Assembly (NCBI RefSeq): GCF_000264995.1
Contig: NW_006767440.1
Span: 552,787 to 616,786 of the forward strand
Length of the DNA: 64,000 bases
Direction of reading: 5' to 3'
Source: Punctularia strigosozonata HHB-11173 SS5
Taxonomy: Eukaryota > Basidiomycota > Agaricomycetes > Corticiales > Punctulariaceae
This document shows positions 11,733 through 22,634 of this stretch, piece by piece (within the stretch, counting starts at the first letter, position 1; each line of letters begins with the position of its first letter). The notes under the pieces were generated by a model. That model saw only the letters and a program-made list of their open reading frames with translations, searched no databases and had not been told where the DNA came from. A program made the translations under genes and the position numbers.

Positions 11733-14700
11733 AGGCCTCGCTGCTGAGAGACCATCTCCGCGTAGCCGATATCGTTGACGTATCGTGCCTCGTTGATGTA
11801 TAACAACCTATATGCCACGAATGAGTTTCGAATTGTGTACGTCTTTGTCCCCGAAAGACCGACGAAAGGATTGGCAACCTACCAGTCTCGTCGCCGCGCC
11901 CTTTGAGAACCACCCTCACACGAGCAAGCCCAAGCTGTTGAACTACAGCGGGATTCTTGGGTTCCCGATACCTGATGCTGTCAGGCCCGATGCTACGCGC
12001 CCCGATTTCAGCTATCAACCCTTCCGGCGCAGCAGACGGTGACTCGCCTCACACGGTAGACGTCACACTCTTTGAATCACCTCGGTATCCCCCGGAGTTA
12101 TGTCATTCTTGGACGATGTATGACGCGAGGCACAAGATACTGTAGACGACGCGCTCGCGGTGATTGTAGCCTAGAATCTGCATTAAGCGATTGCCCCAAG
12201 AAGCCATGATCGTGAACGTGTATCGCGCACCTGAGTCATCGAGCCACCAGCATGCACCGCCGGCGACCATTGTCTCCTGGACTTCCATATCGACGTTCTA
12301 AACCGCCAAGCCATCAGCACGTGAACTTCAACCCTCGATGATGCAGACAAATACGCACCTTGCCCGGATGACCGACCCGCGGAACACGGTCGTGGCTTTA
12401 GTCGGCCGCATCTGGGTATAGGGCGTTGTGCACCGGGTTCGAGGTTCGAGAACACTGCGTATGCGGCAAGAAGGGCAACATAGCACGACGTCAAGAGCTG
12501 TTTGAAATGCGGCGGTGAACGGCCGCGCTCATCATCCAGACACGAACATAAAAATACGTATTTCTAGAAGCGGAGAACGACGGAAAAGGGCACTGAAGTG
12601 ACCCGAGCACGAGAGCGCCATCGTACGCGTGCGGAGGGCCCAGAAGATCGGAACAGACCATGCAACGGCCGAATAGCCCCGGGATTGAAAATGAGGAGCT
12701 GCGCGCTCACCTTTGCCGCTCTCGGGAATGCCTAGCTCGTCTGCAACGACGAGATGATGACCTTCAAGGGGTAGATCTTTGCGAGCTCCTGGAGTACTCC
12801 AGTCGTCGTTTGTCAACTTGTCGTAGCGAGACCTCTATCGGCTCCAGTGTTCTGAACAAGCGCTGTATGTAAGTCGATTGGGGGCGAGTACAAGACGAAC
12901 AAAAGCCTGCACAATGTAGGGGATAGCCCATCGACCATCACGGCACGTCTGCAGCAGCATACAGTATGTAGTTCGAGGGCGCAGCCGGGAATGAGGCCAG
13001 GCCGCCCGTCTCCTATATAACACGAGGGCTATGGGTACCGTCCCGGTCATGGACGTGTGAACTGCAGACTGGCTCCAGTGCCGCGATGGTGCTCAGCGCT
13101 CATCCTTTCCGTGTCCCTGATCAGTACTCGCACTTTACCCTTGTCAGCGAGTTCGACGTAGCATTGAAATCGTTCATTATTTGGAGCTCCCTAATTGGAC
13201 GGAGTTCACACGCTATCGCCTCCGGGATGCTTGCAGCTGCTCTAAGCAACCCAATATTCTAACGAAATCAGTACAATGTAACACTCGTGGACATGATCAG
13301 TTCCCTCTCGTCTCTCAAGGTTTGCAGGATTCGAGCTTCCGCGGACGATAGATATGATAATCACGACGGCACCTCAATTCAAATGCAAGCCTTGCCACAA
13401 TTTTCGAATGGCAGCGACATCCGAAGTCCGCAGGAAGGACGGGCCATCCACGTAGCATGATACTTCTGCGAAAGCTCGACTGAGACCGACGAGGGGATGA
13501 TGTAGAAAAGGGCTTGTGGTTGCTCTGACGAGGTCATGTGAACGGGGGCAATGGACCGTCAGCAACCACCGCTACGGCCAACTCGATATTCAAGTCGCCT
13601 AACTGCAGCGTCGAAGGCGTTAGGCAGAATCCGCGGCTGCGAAGGACGATGACGGCTGGACGGTGCGGCCGCCGAAAGACGAGAGCACTCGCGCGCTTGT
13701 GTCCCCTCAATGCACCACATGCGGTCGGAGGGGACGCTGGAGAGAAGCGACACGGGGTCAGAAGTTGAGGATCCCGTACCCTGTGGTGCGTACGGTAGCT
13801 GATGACGCTCTCGACGAAAATTCCTAGTGTGTAGGGGCCAAAGGTCTCCGCGGTGTCGATATCGCTCTTCACAACGCATGGAGAGACCGCGCCTTCGAAG
13901 AAGGGCACTTCGCCATTATTTCCGGCATTGGTTCTCAGTCATGCCGCTTTGTGATATCGCCCTCGTATGTCGTATCTGACCCTAAATATGGTCTGATTCA
14001 GCATGACGGATGCATAGGGAATTACGATTATTGCCTACCCTTTTCGCCTGATAACTGATAATCCCGAACGACAAATACCAGTTTATTCAAGTCCAGCGCA
14101 TCGCGCGTCCGCCCTCCGGTCGATTGCACTACTCCGAGCCGAAGTGAATACTGAAAGACGTGGCGGAATAGCGACGGCAAGTCGTTTCTGCATACTGTTG
14201 ATGCACGCAGCGATGTCGTTGCGCATGGTTGCGTGTGCTAAGAGGAGCAGGTCCGGACGTACCACCAGCAATGCATCCTCCGCGGAAAGATCCCCTACGT
14301 TCTCCACGTTCCTGGCTTCCACGAACAAGAAGCAAGGCTCAATCCTATCAGCCGATATCCTGTTCAAGTGCGAAACCTGGAACAATGGCTGCCACTCGTC
14401 ATGATCATGAACATCGCGGATGGCAAAGTGGAGAGGCAAATACGGGGGCCTTAACCTTAGCTCACCGACTCTATGGGTACACCGGGTCCGTAGTCCACAT
14501 TGAAGCAGGATCTTTGAGTCCTTGACACGCGCTTAACCTGCATGCGCATGCTGTCGAGATCTCTCTCACAAGAAGCCGCTGCGGCCTGTCCATGTGCATC
14601 CGCCTTGGCTGTAACTAGCCTCCTGGGTTCTGCCAGTGCGCCGTCTTATTTTTGCCAACGTTAACTGCCTAGCCTCAGGGCTGTACGGCTGCTCGCAAGA

Positions 14701-14964
14701 GGGTGTGCCGTCCAATGGCGGTCGCTGCCTGGTCGGCGCTGAGCGGCTTCGAGCAGTCTCAGATTCGGATCTCGCGGTGGGGTGACTCCGGGCCCCCTGT
14801 GCGAGTGCCGCGAACCGGATAGGGAACTGCGGTGGCGCTGGGGATCAAAGTGCAAACACACACAAACACTGGAGATCTGATATAATCAGCTCTCGCCGTG
14901 CCTTGGGTCTCTCCAGGAAGACATACACACCTGTATCCACTCCCACCTTCATACACTGTTCAGA
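11733..14964. other. Unresolved region with fragments of coding-like sequence
   Basis: No complete gene could be built. On the minus strand several stretches look protein-like: 12103-12288 (contains SGARYTFTIMASWGNRL), 12700-12816, 13760-13908 (contains DTAETFGPYTLGIFVES, which faintly recalls an aldehyde dehydrogenase) and 14083-14439. They are interrupted and could belong to a fast-evolving multi-exon gene or to decayed genes. Nothing supportable is seen on the plus strand apart from the probable promoter of the second metallothionein near its right end. Confidence 0.3.
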
Positions 14965-15184
14965 ATGTACACCGTTAGTCGCAGTCGTCGCTCGTTGTCT
15001 CAAGGGACCCTCGCTAACTCGGCAGATATGTAGACCACCAACGTCCCCGTCAACGCCAACGGCTGCGGTAGCACCAGCTGCTCCTGCGGTACCACGTAGG
15101 ACCCCTTCACCCATGCGTCGTCGACCTTTCGCTCATACATGTCGAACCAGTTGCCAGTGCAAGCCCGGCGAGTGCAAGTGCTAA
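14965..15184 (+). CDS. Metallothionein, 34 residues, 7 cysteines
   Basis: Second metallothionein. Coding exons are 14965-14973 (ATG TAC ACC), 15034-15095 and 15151-15184, with 60- and 55-nt introns; the total is 105 nt. The product carries seven Cys in the order C-x4-C-x-C-x3-C-x-C-x4-C-x-C, the same number as in the well-known Neurospora and Agaricus copper metallothioneins, and ends KPGECKC. There are no aromatic residues after Tyr2. A GATATAAT element lies about 85 nt upstream. It shares leader, intron positions and tail with the copy at 11490, so the two are paralogues that diverged in length: this one is the compact classical form. Metal preference cannot be read from the sequence. Confidence 0.85.
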
Positions 15185-15552
15185 GCGCCTCGCGCCGCGT
15201 CAGGCCCACGGTCGAAGCTGCCAGGGTGAAGCCGTTATACGATCCGCAGGCCCCTTTATGTTGCCATAGTCCATGTCCTTGATGTATGGTGATCTGTATG
15301 TAAAAAACTCATGGATCATTTCTGGATATTGTACATCGCCATGCCGAGAGACGCATTGAAGGACGAGATAACTCACCCACACATTCGGCGCCCGTTCATC
15401 ATTGCATCTGCATATCGCTCCCCCTCCCTTGAGGTCCGTCTCCCAACTTCCAGCCTTGTTCCTTCTCCACCCTCGCAGACCCCCCCCCCCCAACGGCAGC
15501 TATAGCTTCGTGCTATCCACGTCCGTCGCTATCATTAACGCAGGACCCAAAT
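15185..15552. other. Short intergenic stretch, convergent 3' ends
   Basis: This separates the 3' ends of the metallothionein (+) and the RabGGTase gene (-). It contains a C12-type homopolymer near 15480 and no supported gene. Confidence 0.4.
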
Positions 15553-17287
15553 TCAGCTCCTGCACCCACAACGGCATGGCTTCGGAATCAGCAACTCACA
15601 GATCTCCTCATACCTCCGCCGCCGCGCGGGATCTAACTCTATCAGACGCTTGAGTAACTCGCCGCATTCATCGGCGAGCTTATTTCGCTCCATGGCGGTC
15701 AACTCGTTTGAATGCGTCCTAATCGAGATCCGCTTGTAGTGGACGAGGGTCTCCATGCACCCTAAAGCCATGCTGTCAGCCACACTTCGCAGAGAATGAG
15801 CGAGCAAGACTGCGCACATTTGCTATCCGGCTGTTCGTCCAACAGTTCCTGGATCACGCTCATCTCGCGTTCCACCACGGCCCTATCCTTGCCTAGCCCG
15901 GCGGCAGCATCAGTATGCGCATATCGATTCTTGATGGAGGCGTTTTGGAAGCCAACGAACCTTCTCCTATGAGCCACCTGTGGTATAGCCAGGCACTCTG
16001 ATCGGCAGGGTCTGTGTAAAGCGCGTTGTGGACTAGCTCGAACTCTGCCCGTGCCGGTGGCAAGAAGGACCGTGTCAGTGCTACGTCAACGGGAAAGTCG
16101 TTGTGGACGGAGATACTACGTTCGCAAGGCGAAGTTTGAAGCTCGAAGATAGATGCTTCTAGATGCGGCCAGCACCGCTGTGGGTAAGATGGGCGCTGAG
16201 CGGCGTCGCCAGCGGCCCTCCGATCCCACAGCGTAAGACCGGAGCATGACAAGCACATTTCTGGAACTCGCCCGAAACGGCCGAGTGGGGAGGAAAAGTG
16301 GAGTGGGGTCACAACCTGCCCTGTGAGCGCTCACCTTCTTCCCGGCTCTGGACGGGATCAAGCTCGCCGTTGTCCCACAGCGTCTGGAGGACCTTGGTCC
16401 GCTGGTGCCATGCGCTGAAGTTGGAGAAGCTGGCCTCGATCTTGCGCGTCGTGTAGTCGAGCTCCGTGTGCGGGTGCCGAGGAACTGGCATGCTGGCGAG
16501 AACGTATCGACGATAGCCCCATGCATGGACTATAGCAACTGTGTCAGCGTCGGTCGACTTGGCCAGATATATGTGCATGCTGATGATGAACGTGGACAGC
16601 AGCTAGGGAGAATGGTCGGTACGCACAGTTCCTAGCATCGACGTCGAGCATTTTCTCAACAACGAACAGCTCCCTGTCCCAATGTGCCTTCCTCCAACCA
16701 TGGTCATCACCTGGTGGCCCGAGGGGGACGTTTTCGAGACACCATCGCCGGTGGTTCCATATCCAGTACACCTTCGGGTGCTGCTTGAGTGCTGCGGTGG
16801 TCATTTGAAGATCCGTTGACAGTAAGTCGTTGATCTGCTCAGGCGTACTGATCAAAAGCTTTGAGACAGAGGAACGGGGCTCTTAACGAGATGAATCATC
16901 ATACCTCGCTGGGAATAGTCCCTTGGTCATGATATTGCGCCTGTAATTCCATATGGTGTAAAACTCCGGGTTGAGCTGGAGCAAGCGGGTGGTAAGCTGG
17001 AAAGCATCCTGGCTCCAGTCTTCGCTCTTCTTCTGTGTATAGGAACAGGGCACGATGAGTACAGTCGCGATCGCGTACGTGTTGCGTAGTGTAGAGCGCC
17101 TGGGACGGTCCTCACCTTGGAAAATATAGTATCAGTCAAAGAAATATATTCGTTAAGTTTCGCCTGCTCTTTCTGTTTGCGGGCTGCGACGGCCTCAGGG
17201 CTTTGGCGGGCGCGTTTGACGCCGTGCGACTGTGCATACGAGTGAGTCTCGACAGATCCAGCGACGGTAGCATAGAAAACCAACCAT
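15553..17287 (-). CDS. BET4: Rab geranylgeranyltransferase alpha subunit
   Basis: Alpha subunit of the type II protein prenyltransferase, which with a beta subunit attaches geranylgeranyl groups to Rab GTPases presented by the escort protein. Eight coding exons join to 1029 nt (342 residues): 17287-17285 (the ATG alone), 17229-17116, 17032-16905, 16847-16627, 16529-16335, 16044-15961, 15892-15818 and 15761-15553. The product begins M-S-HGVKRAR, like the MHG start of the family. It shows repeated prenyltransferase-alpha motifs: NPEFYTIWNYRR, HPKVYWIWNHRRWCLE, ARNFHAWGYRRYVL, FSNFSAWHQR and DQSAWLYHRWL. Intron 5 (16334-16045) is 290 nt, unusually long here. The last few residues (after RRYEEI) may be altered if a further splice exists. 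It is divergent from SYF1, with 170 bp between the start codons. Confidence 0.85.
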
Positions 17288-17457
17288 GGTATGATCGAAT
17301 ATCGGAAGGTGCAGTGGGGGGCAAGAAGGAGAGGCACTTGTGCGCGCAAGACGCGGTTCAGGCTCGAGTTGACGCACGCAGTCACGAAACGCGCCTTCGC
17401 TCTTGCGCCATCCTCCCTTGCTTGCCCATTGCGGGCTCGGTCCTCTCGTTCGACAGA
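17288..17457. promoter_or_regulatory. Bidirectional promoter, BET4 / SYF1
   Basis: Only 170 bp separate the opposed ATGs of the RabGGTase alpha gene and SYF1. Both promoters and 5' leaders must overlap here. No TATA box is evident, as expected for housekeeping genes. Confidence 0.5.
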
Positions 17458-20400
17458 ATGGCTTCCAACGACGCAGTCACGGTAGAAAATCTCGCGGCAC
17501 AATTCCCGCTAACGTTTCCTGTACCCTCGCCAACGACACACTCGGAATTATTGACCCCCGGCGACCTCAACCGGGAGGAGGACCTCCTGCGCAACCCACA
17601 GTCTTTCAGGCATTGGTGGACTGCCATCAACAATGTCAAAGACAACTATCGTGCTCTGCAACGGAGCGGGCAGGAAAAGCTGGATGTCTCGCCCGAGGTT
17701 GCAGCCCTCCTCGGCCCGCTTGCTTCGCCGCTCTCCAGGATCACACTCCAGCGGTTGACCTACCTGTATGAAGGTGCGCTGAGGTACTTTCCGGGGAGCT
17801 TCAAGCTGTGGAGAAGTTATCTGGCAACGAGGATGAACTTCGTGTTGGGAAAGCTGGAGACAAAGAAACGGGCCGGGGGTCGGAAGAAACTCCCGGAGAT
17901 GAAGGACGCATTGGAGGAGGAGAGGGAGGAGCTGGAGAAATGGACAGGAGGCTTGGATGGGATCGTCGGCTGGGAGGAGTGGAAGTCCCTAATAGCGACG
18001 TTCGAGCGAGCGCTCATGTGGTTGCCGAAGGCACGTCCGCGTTCACGTAGTTCGTACGTGCTTTGATCTGACACGTCCACCAGTTCCCTCGATTATGGCT
18101 CATGTACCTCTCCATCTTCTTCCATCCATTCTGCCCTCCTCAAATTTCGCATACACACGCTCGTCGGACATACGACCGTGCCCTTCGCACGCTTCCTCCC
18201 TCTCTCCACCACCGCATATGGGTCCGCTACCTTCTATGGGCCGAGCGGCAAGGTGGCATTACCACTGTCGCCATATTCCGTCGCTACCTCGCCGTCGACC
18301 CCAGCGTCACCGAGTATTACACGGCGCTGCTTCTTGCCGAGAACAACCCTACGCCGCGGCCGCTCGAGGCCGCTAAGCTGCTCCTCAGTTTGGCACGAAA
18401 AGCTGCAAAGGGTCAATATACGAGTCCAGAGGGCAAAAGCCCGTATCAGCTCCTGACTGAATGGCTCGAGGTAGTCGAGAAGTACGCGGAAGAGGTCGGT
18501 TTGGACGTCGAGGACACCGACGCAGCGGGGAAACAGGCCGCCCAGGTCGAAGAGGCGAAAAAGGAGGTCGATCAAGCCACTTCAGAGCCCGCATCGGTGC
18601 ATGGCCAATTGATCCGCATAGCCGGTCCACCCGTCACCGTCAACGCCGACGGCACCGCTGTCCGGCCGTACGACGAGGACGAAGACCCTACCTCTTCCCG
18701 CAAGCTCAACATCGAGCGCATCATACACGAAGATGGCCTTGCCGTCTACAAAGACCAAGCCGGCCGTCTCTGGACCGGCCTCGCCACGTATTGGATCAAG
18801 CGCGCTGAATTTGACCGCGCGAAGGCAACGTTCGAGGCTGGGCTTGCGTCCGTGCTCACGATCCGCGATTTCACGCAGATCTTCGATGCGTACGCCGAGT
18901 TCAGTGAGAGCCTGATCAGCGCGATGATGGAGAGCATCGCGGAGCCGGACGAGGATGAAGACGAGGAGAGCGCACAGGAGACGGAGAAGGAGCTCGACGA
19001 GAAGATGCGGGAGTTTGAGCAGCTAATGGATCGCCGGCCGTTCTTGCTGAACGACGTGCTACTACGGAGAAATCCGAATGACGTCCAGGAATGGGAGAAG
19101 AGGCTGGCGCTATGGGGAGAGGACGATGACAAGGTATGTGGCTTTCGTTACCCCTATACTCTGTCTCAACGGTGCTAATATTGCGGAACCAGGTTGCGGA
19201 AACATACAAAAAAGCTATCGAGACCATCAACCCCCGTAAAGCCACGCCAAACCTCTACCGTATCTATGTCAACTTCGCCAAGTTCTACGAAGAGGGTGGC
19301 GTATCAGGCAAGGCTGAGTCGGATATCATCAGCGCTCGCAAGGTGTTGGAGAAGGCCACGAAGGTCCCCTTCAAGACCGTAGAAGACCTTGCAGAAGTTT
19401 GGTGTGAATGGGCGGAGATGGAACTGAGGCATGAGTAAGGGACTAGTCCACATTTGGCCCATACTGTTACTCACGATCGTTCAATCGCAGCAACTACGAC
19501 GAAGCGATTCGGGTGATGCAACGGGCGGCTGCTGTGCCCAAAAACACCAAGATCAACTACCACGATCAGGTATGTCTATTTTCGCTTCGGTACGTGCGCC
19601 GTGCTGAGATCCGTCCAGACGCTTCCCGTACAGGCTCGCCTGTTTAAGTCACTCAAGCTTTGGTCATATTACGTCGACCTTGAAGAGGCTATTGGCACCG
19701 TCTCCACCGCCAAGGCCGTCTACGAGAAGATCCTTGAGCTTCGGATTGCCAACGCGCAGATCATCGTTAACTATGCAGCCTTCCTCGAGGAGAACAAGTA
19801 CTTTGAGGAGAGCTTCAAGGTGTATGAGAAGGGCGTGGAGCTGTTCACCTATCCGATCAGCTTCGAAATTTGGAATATCTACCTCAGCAAATTCGTCAAG
19901 CGATATGTAAGTGCCGAAGTTTGACTTGTGTTTACCTTGACTGAAACGCATGGCCATTCTCTGATAGGGTGGAAGCAAGCTCGAACGAGCGAGGGATCTG
20001 TTCGAGCAAGCGCTTGACAAATGCCCGCCGAAGTTCTGCAAACCGATTTTCCTCATGTACGCTCAGTTGGAGGAGGAATACGGTCTCGCGAAACGAGCGA
20101 TGGCAGTGTACGACCGTGCCACGGGGGTTGTGCAAGATGATGACAAATTCGAGGTGGCCCATGTTCCTGACTACTACGTCGCAGAGCTGACTTGAGACGT
20201 TTGCTCCAGATGTTCACAATTTACATCGCGAAAGCCGCCTCGAATTACGGCCTCCCTGCCACCAGGCCCATCTACGAGCGTGCCATCGAAGTTCTTCCCG
20301 CCCGGCAAACAGCCCAGATGTGCCTGCGCTTCGCCGCCCTCGAGCGCAAGCTGGGCGAGATCGACCGAGCCCGCGCGATCTACGCGCACGCCTCCCAATT

Positions 20401-20785
20401 CTGCGATCCGCGCACGAACCCGGGCTTCTGGGCGGAGTGGAACGCGTTCGAGATCGACACGGGCAGCGAGGACACGTTCAGGGAAATGTTGCGGATCAAG
20501 CGGAGCGTGCAGGCGCAGTTCAACACGGAGGCGAGCTACCTCGCCGCGCAGACGGTGGCAGCGAGGGACGGCGCGTCGGCGAAGCAGCTGGAGGAGGAGA
20601 GTGCGGCGCTGGCGGATCCGATGGCACAGGCCGAGAAGGCTGCTGTTGCAGGCGGCGCGCCGAGTTTCGTGGCGGCGAAACAGAGCACCGGGACGAAGGA
20701 GACAGGGGAAGCTACGCCCGCTGCGTCTTCAGCTCCGGCCGGCAACGCGGAGGAGATCCATATATCAGACGACGAAGATTTGTAA
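17458..20785 (+). CDS. SYF1: Pre-mRNA-splicing factor SYF1 (HAT-repeat protein)
   Basis: Core member of the Prp19-associated complex of the spliceosome (XAB2 in human, Cwf3 in fission yeast), a nuclear scaffold made of half-a-TPR repeats. Seven exons: 17458-18030, 18084-19133, 19193-19434, 19491-19569, 19634-19906, 19968-20153 and 20210-20785. They sum to 2979 nt (992 residues), somewhat longer than human XAB2 (855). HAT motifs recur throughout, for example RRTYDRALRTLP, ARDLFEQALDKCPPKF and NPGFWAEWNAFE. An acidic Lys/Glu stretch (about 295-340 in the full product) and an acidic tail ending ISDDEDL are present. The first intron (18031-18083) begins GC, not GT: reading through it meets TGA, while removing it restores the conserved PK-FPRLWLMYLS junction. 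Confidence 0.9.
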
Positions 20786-21200
20786 CAAAACGTTGTTCGT
20801 CGTTGCCTGTGCTGTTGTATCTGGGCAAACCTTGCGTTGCAACTCTCAGTGCTAACCTGTACAATTGTTGTCCCGAACATTGACACTGGGAACTCCGCGT
20901 TGCTCCAGATCTGCAGCCCATTGTATGCACGCACCAGTCGATCAGGTATGAGTGAGTGCGTATGGGGCTAAAGCGTGAGTTCAACGCCGGCCGTAATATG
21001 ACCGCTTTCGAAATTTGCCATATTTTGAGTTTTGTTCACTTACGAACGCATTGCCTGCAGCTCTAAGTCTCACTGCTGGCATCGCTTCTCAGACTCTCCA
21101 TGAGTCCTCGAAGGCGCCCTGTGACCTGTAGATGTCTTCTTGTGAAGTGATTAGTTATCGGCATTTGATCCTCCCATGGACGCAGCTGGAACCGGCCCCC
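20786..21200. other. Intergenic, SYF1 3' end to GST promoter
   Basis: Nothing beyond an expected 3' UTR and the upstream region of the first GST gene is seen. Confidence 0.4.
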
Positions 21201-21208
21201 ATATAATG
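21201..21208 (+). promoter_or_regulatory. TATA-like box of first GST
   Basis: ATATAATG lies about 95 nt before the start codon at 21298. Confidence 0.4.
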
Positions 21209-21297
21209 GGCTCAAGTCAAGCGCATGAGCATCGATCAACCAGGCTTTCCTCCCCGACATCTACACAACAAATCAGTCGCTCTCAGTAGCACGGACG

Positions 21298-22135
21298 ATG
21301 ACAAACGAGATCGTCTTCTACGACATCCTTGCCCAGAAGTCGACGGCGAAGGAGCGCGCTTGGAGCCCGAATACGTTCAAAGTCAGGTAGGCGTCTTAGA
21401 TACAACGTTGTCGCGACATACCTGAGGATGAGTTTGCTTTACAGATACGCGCTTGCGTTCAAGGGTCTTCCCTTCAAGACCGTATGGGTCGAGTTCCCCG
21501 ACATCGCAGGTGCCTGCAAGAAGATCGGCGCACCACCGACAGAAACCAACCCTGACGGTTCGCCATACTACACCCTACCCGTCATCCAGGATCCTTCGAC
21601 GGGCAAAGTCGTCTCAGATTCGTGGGCTATCGTCGAGTACCTTGACAACACCTATCCCGATCGCCCTGCGTTATTGCCCAAGGGAACACTCGGCCTGCAG
21701 TGGGCGTTTACCTACACATCGATGCAGGTGGCCATCGACGAGATGCTTGCGAACATGATGTTTGATGTGTACAAACTGCTCCCCCCGCGCAGCCAAGACT
21801 ACTTCCGCGTCACCCGCGAGAAGTTTTTCGGTTGTAAGCTGGAGGAAATCTCAACGGGCCAGAAGTACATCGACCAGTGGGGAAAGACGGAGGCCGGTTT
21901 CACAAAGATCAAGGACGTGATCAAGAAGAACGGCGAGGGCGCGCAGTTCGTCATGGGCGATACCGTCAGCTTTGGGGACCTGTTCCTCGCATCCTGGCTG
22001 CTCTGGATCAGGCAGACGGCCAGCGGCGAGCAATGGGAGAAGGTCCGAGGTTGGGATGCTGGATTCTGGGGCAAATTCGTCGATTCTTTGGTCAAGTATG
22101 AAGTATACGATGAGGGTGAAGTTTACAAGGTGTGA
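21298..22135 (+). CDS. Glutathione S-transferase, FuA/etherase-like type
   Basis: Predicted cytosolic glutathione S-transferase of the fungal FuA class (related to bacterial beta-etherases), a class expanded in wood-decay basidiomycetes and linked to detoxifying wood extractives and lignin fragments. Two exons, 21298-21386 and 21445-22135, sum to 780 nt (259 residues). The N-terminal thioredoxin-like domain holds AWSPNTFKVRYALAFKGLPF, where the serine of the WSPN motif is the likely catalytic residue, followed by TLPVIQDPSTG (cis-Pro) and VSDSWAIVEYLD, which contacts glutathione. The C-terminal helical domain ends with the conserved GDTVSFGDLFLASWLLW and the WDAGFWGKF region. A paralogue follows 499 bp downstream with the same intron position and phase. 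Confidence 0.88.
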
Positions 22136-22558
22136 AGTGGTTGTCCCGTTAATGTACTTATACGAAGATCCAAATGCTTAGCCATACTCTGCTTGTATGG
22201 CGTCTTGAGATGAAGTAAGTAGTCGCTAGATCGGCTTCTCCGGCCACGTTGATCCGGTCACCCCACGTCACCGTTTTCGAACGGTGCCAATTTATTCGAT
22301 ACCTTGCTCAAGTACTGGTTCCTTCACGCAGAGCGCCAGTACCCTTCAAGCTTCAAGCCTGCTATGATTACATCTTCACGAAGTATACGCTGCACTCGAC
22401 TACGACACGCCTGCTTTCAGCTGCAGTAGTATGGATCACGCCATACGGAATCATTTTGCATCAGCATTGGCAGGCTATCGCGTACTCCCGCATGCCGCAT
22501 TGCGAGTCGCGATTGCAATCGCAAGATCCATATGAAAAGGGATCACGGCCTCCGTGCA
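22136..22558. other. Spacer between the two GST genes
   Basis: No gene. It should hold the terminator of the first GST and the promoter of the second. Confidence 0.4.
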
Positions 22559-22564
22559 TATATA
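22559..22564 (+). promoter_or_regulatory. TATA box of second GST
   Basis: TATATA followed by GGGAGGG, about 75 nt before the ATG at 22635. Confidence 0.5.
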
Positions 22565-22634
22565 GGGAGGGTGGTTTTATCGCTCGGGTCACATCACCCG
22601 CGCCTGCCCAACCTTACCCCTTTACGAGGTAACG

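Noticed and set aside
13760-13908. Aldehyde dehydrogenase gene
   Set aside because: Only one short segment resembles the family; no catalytic Cys/Glu motifs were found nearby, so it is kept as a weak hint only.
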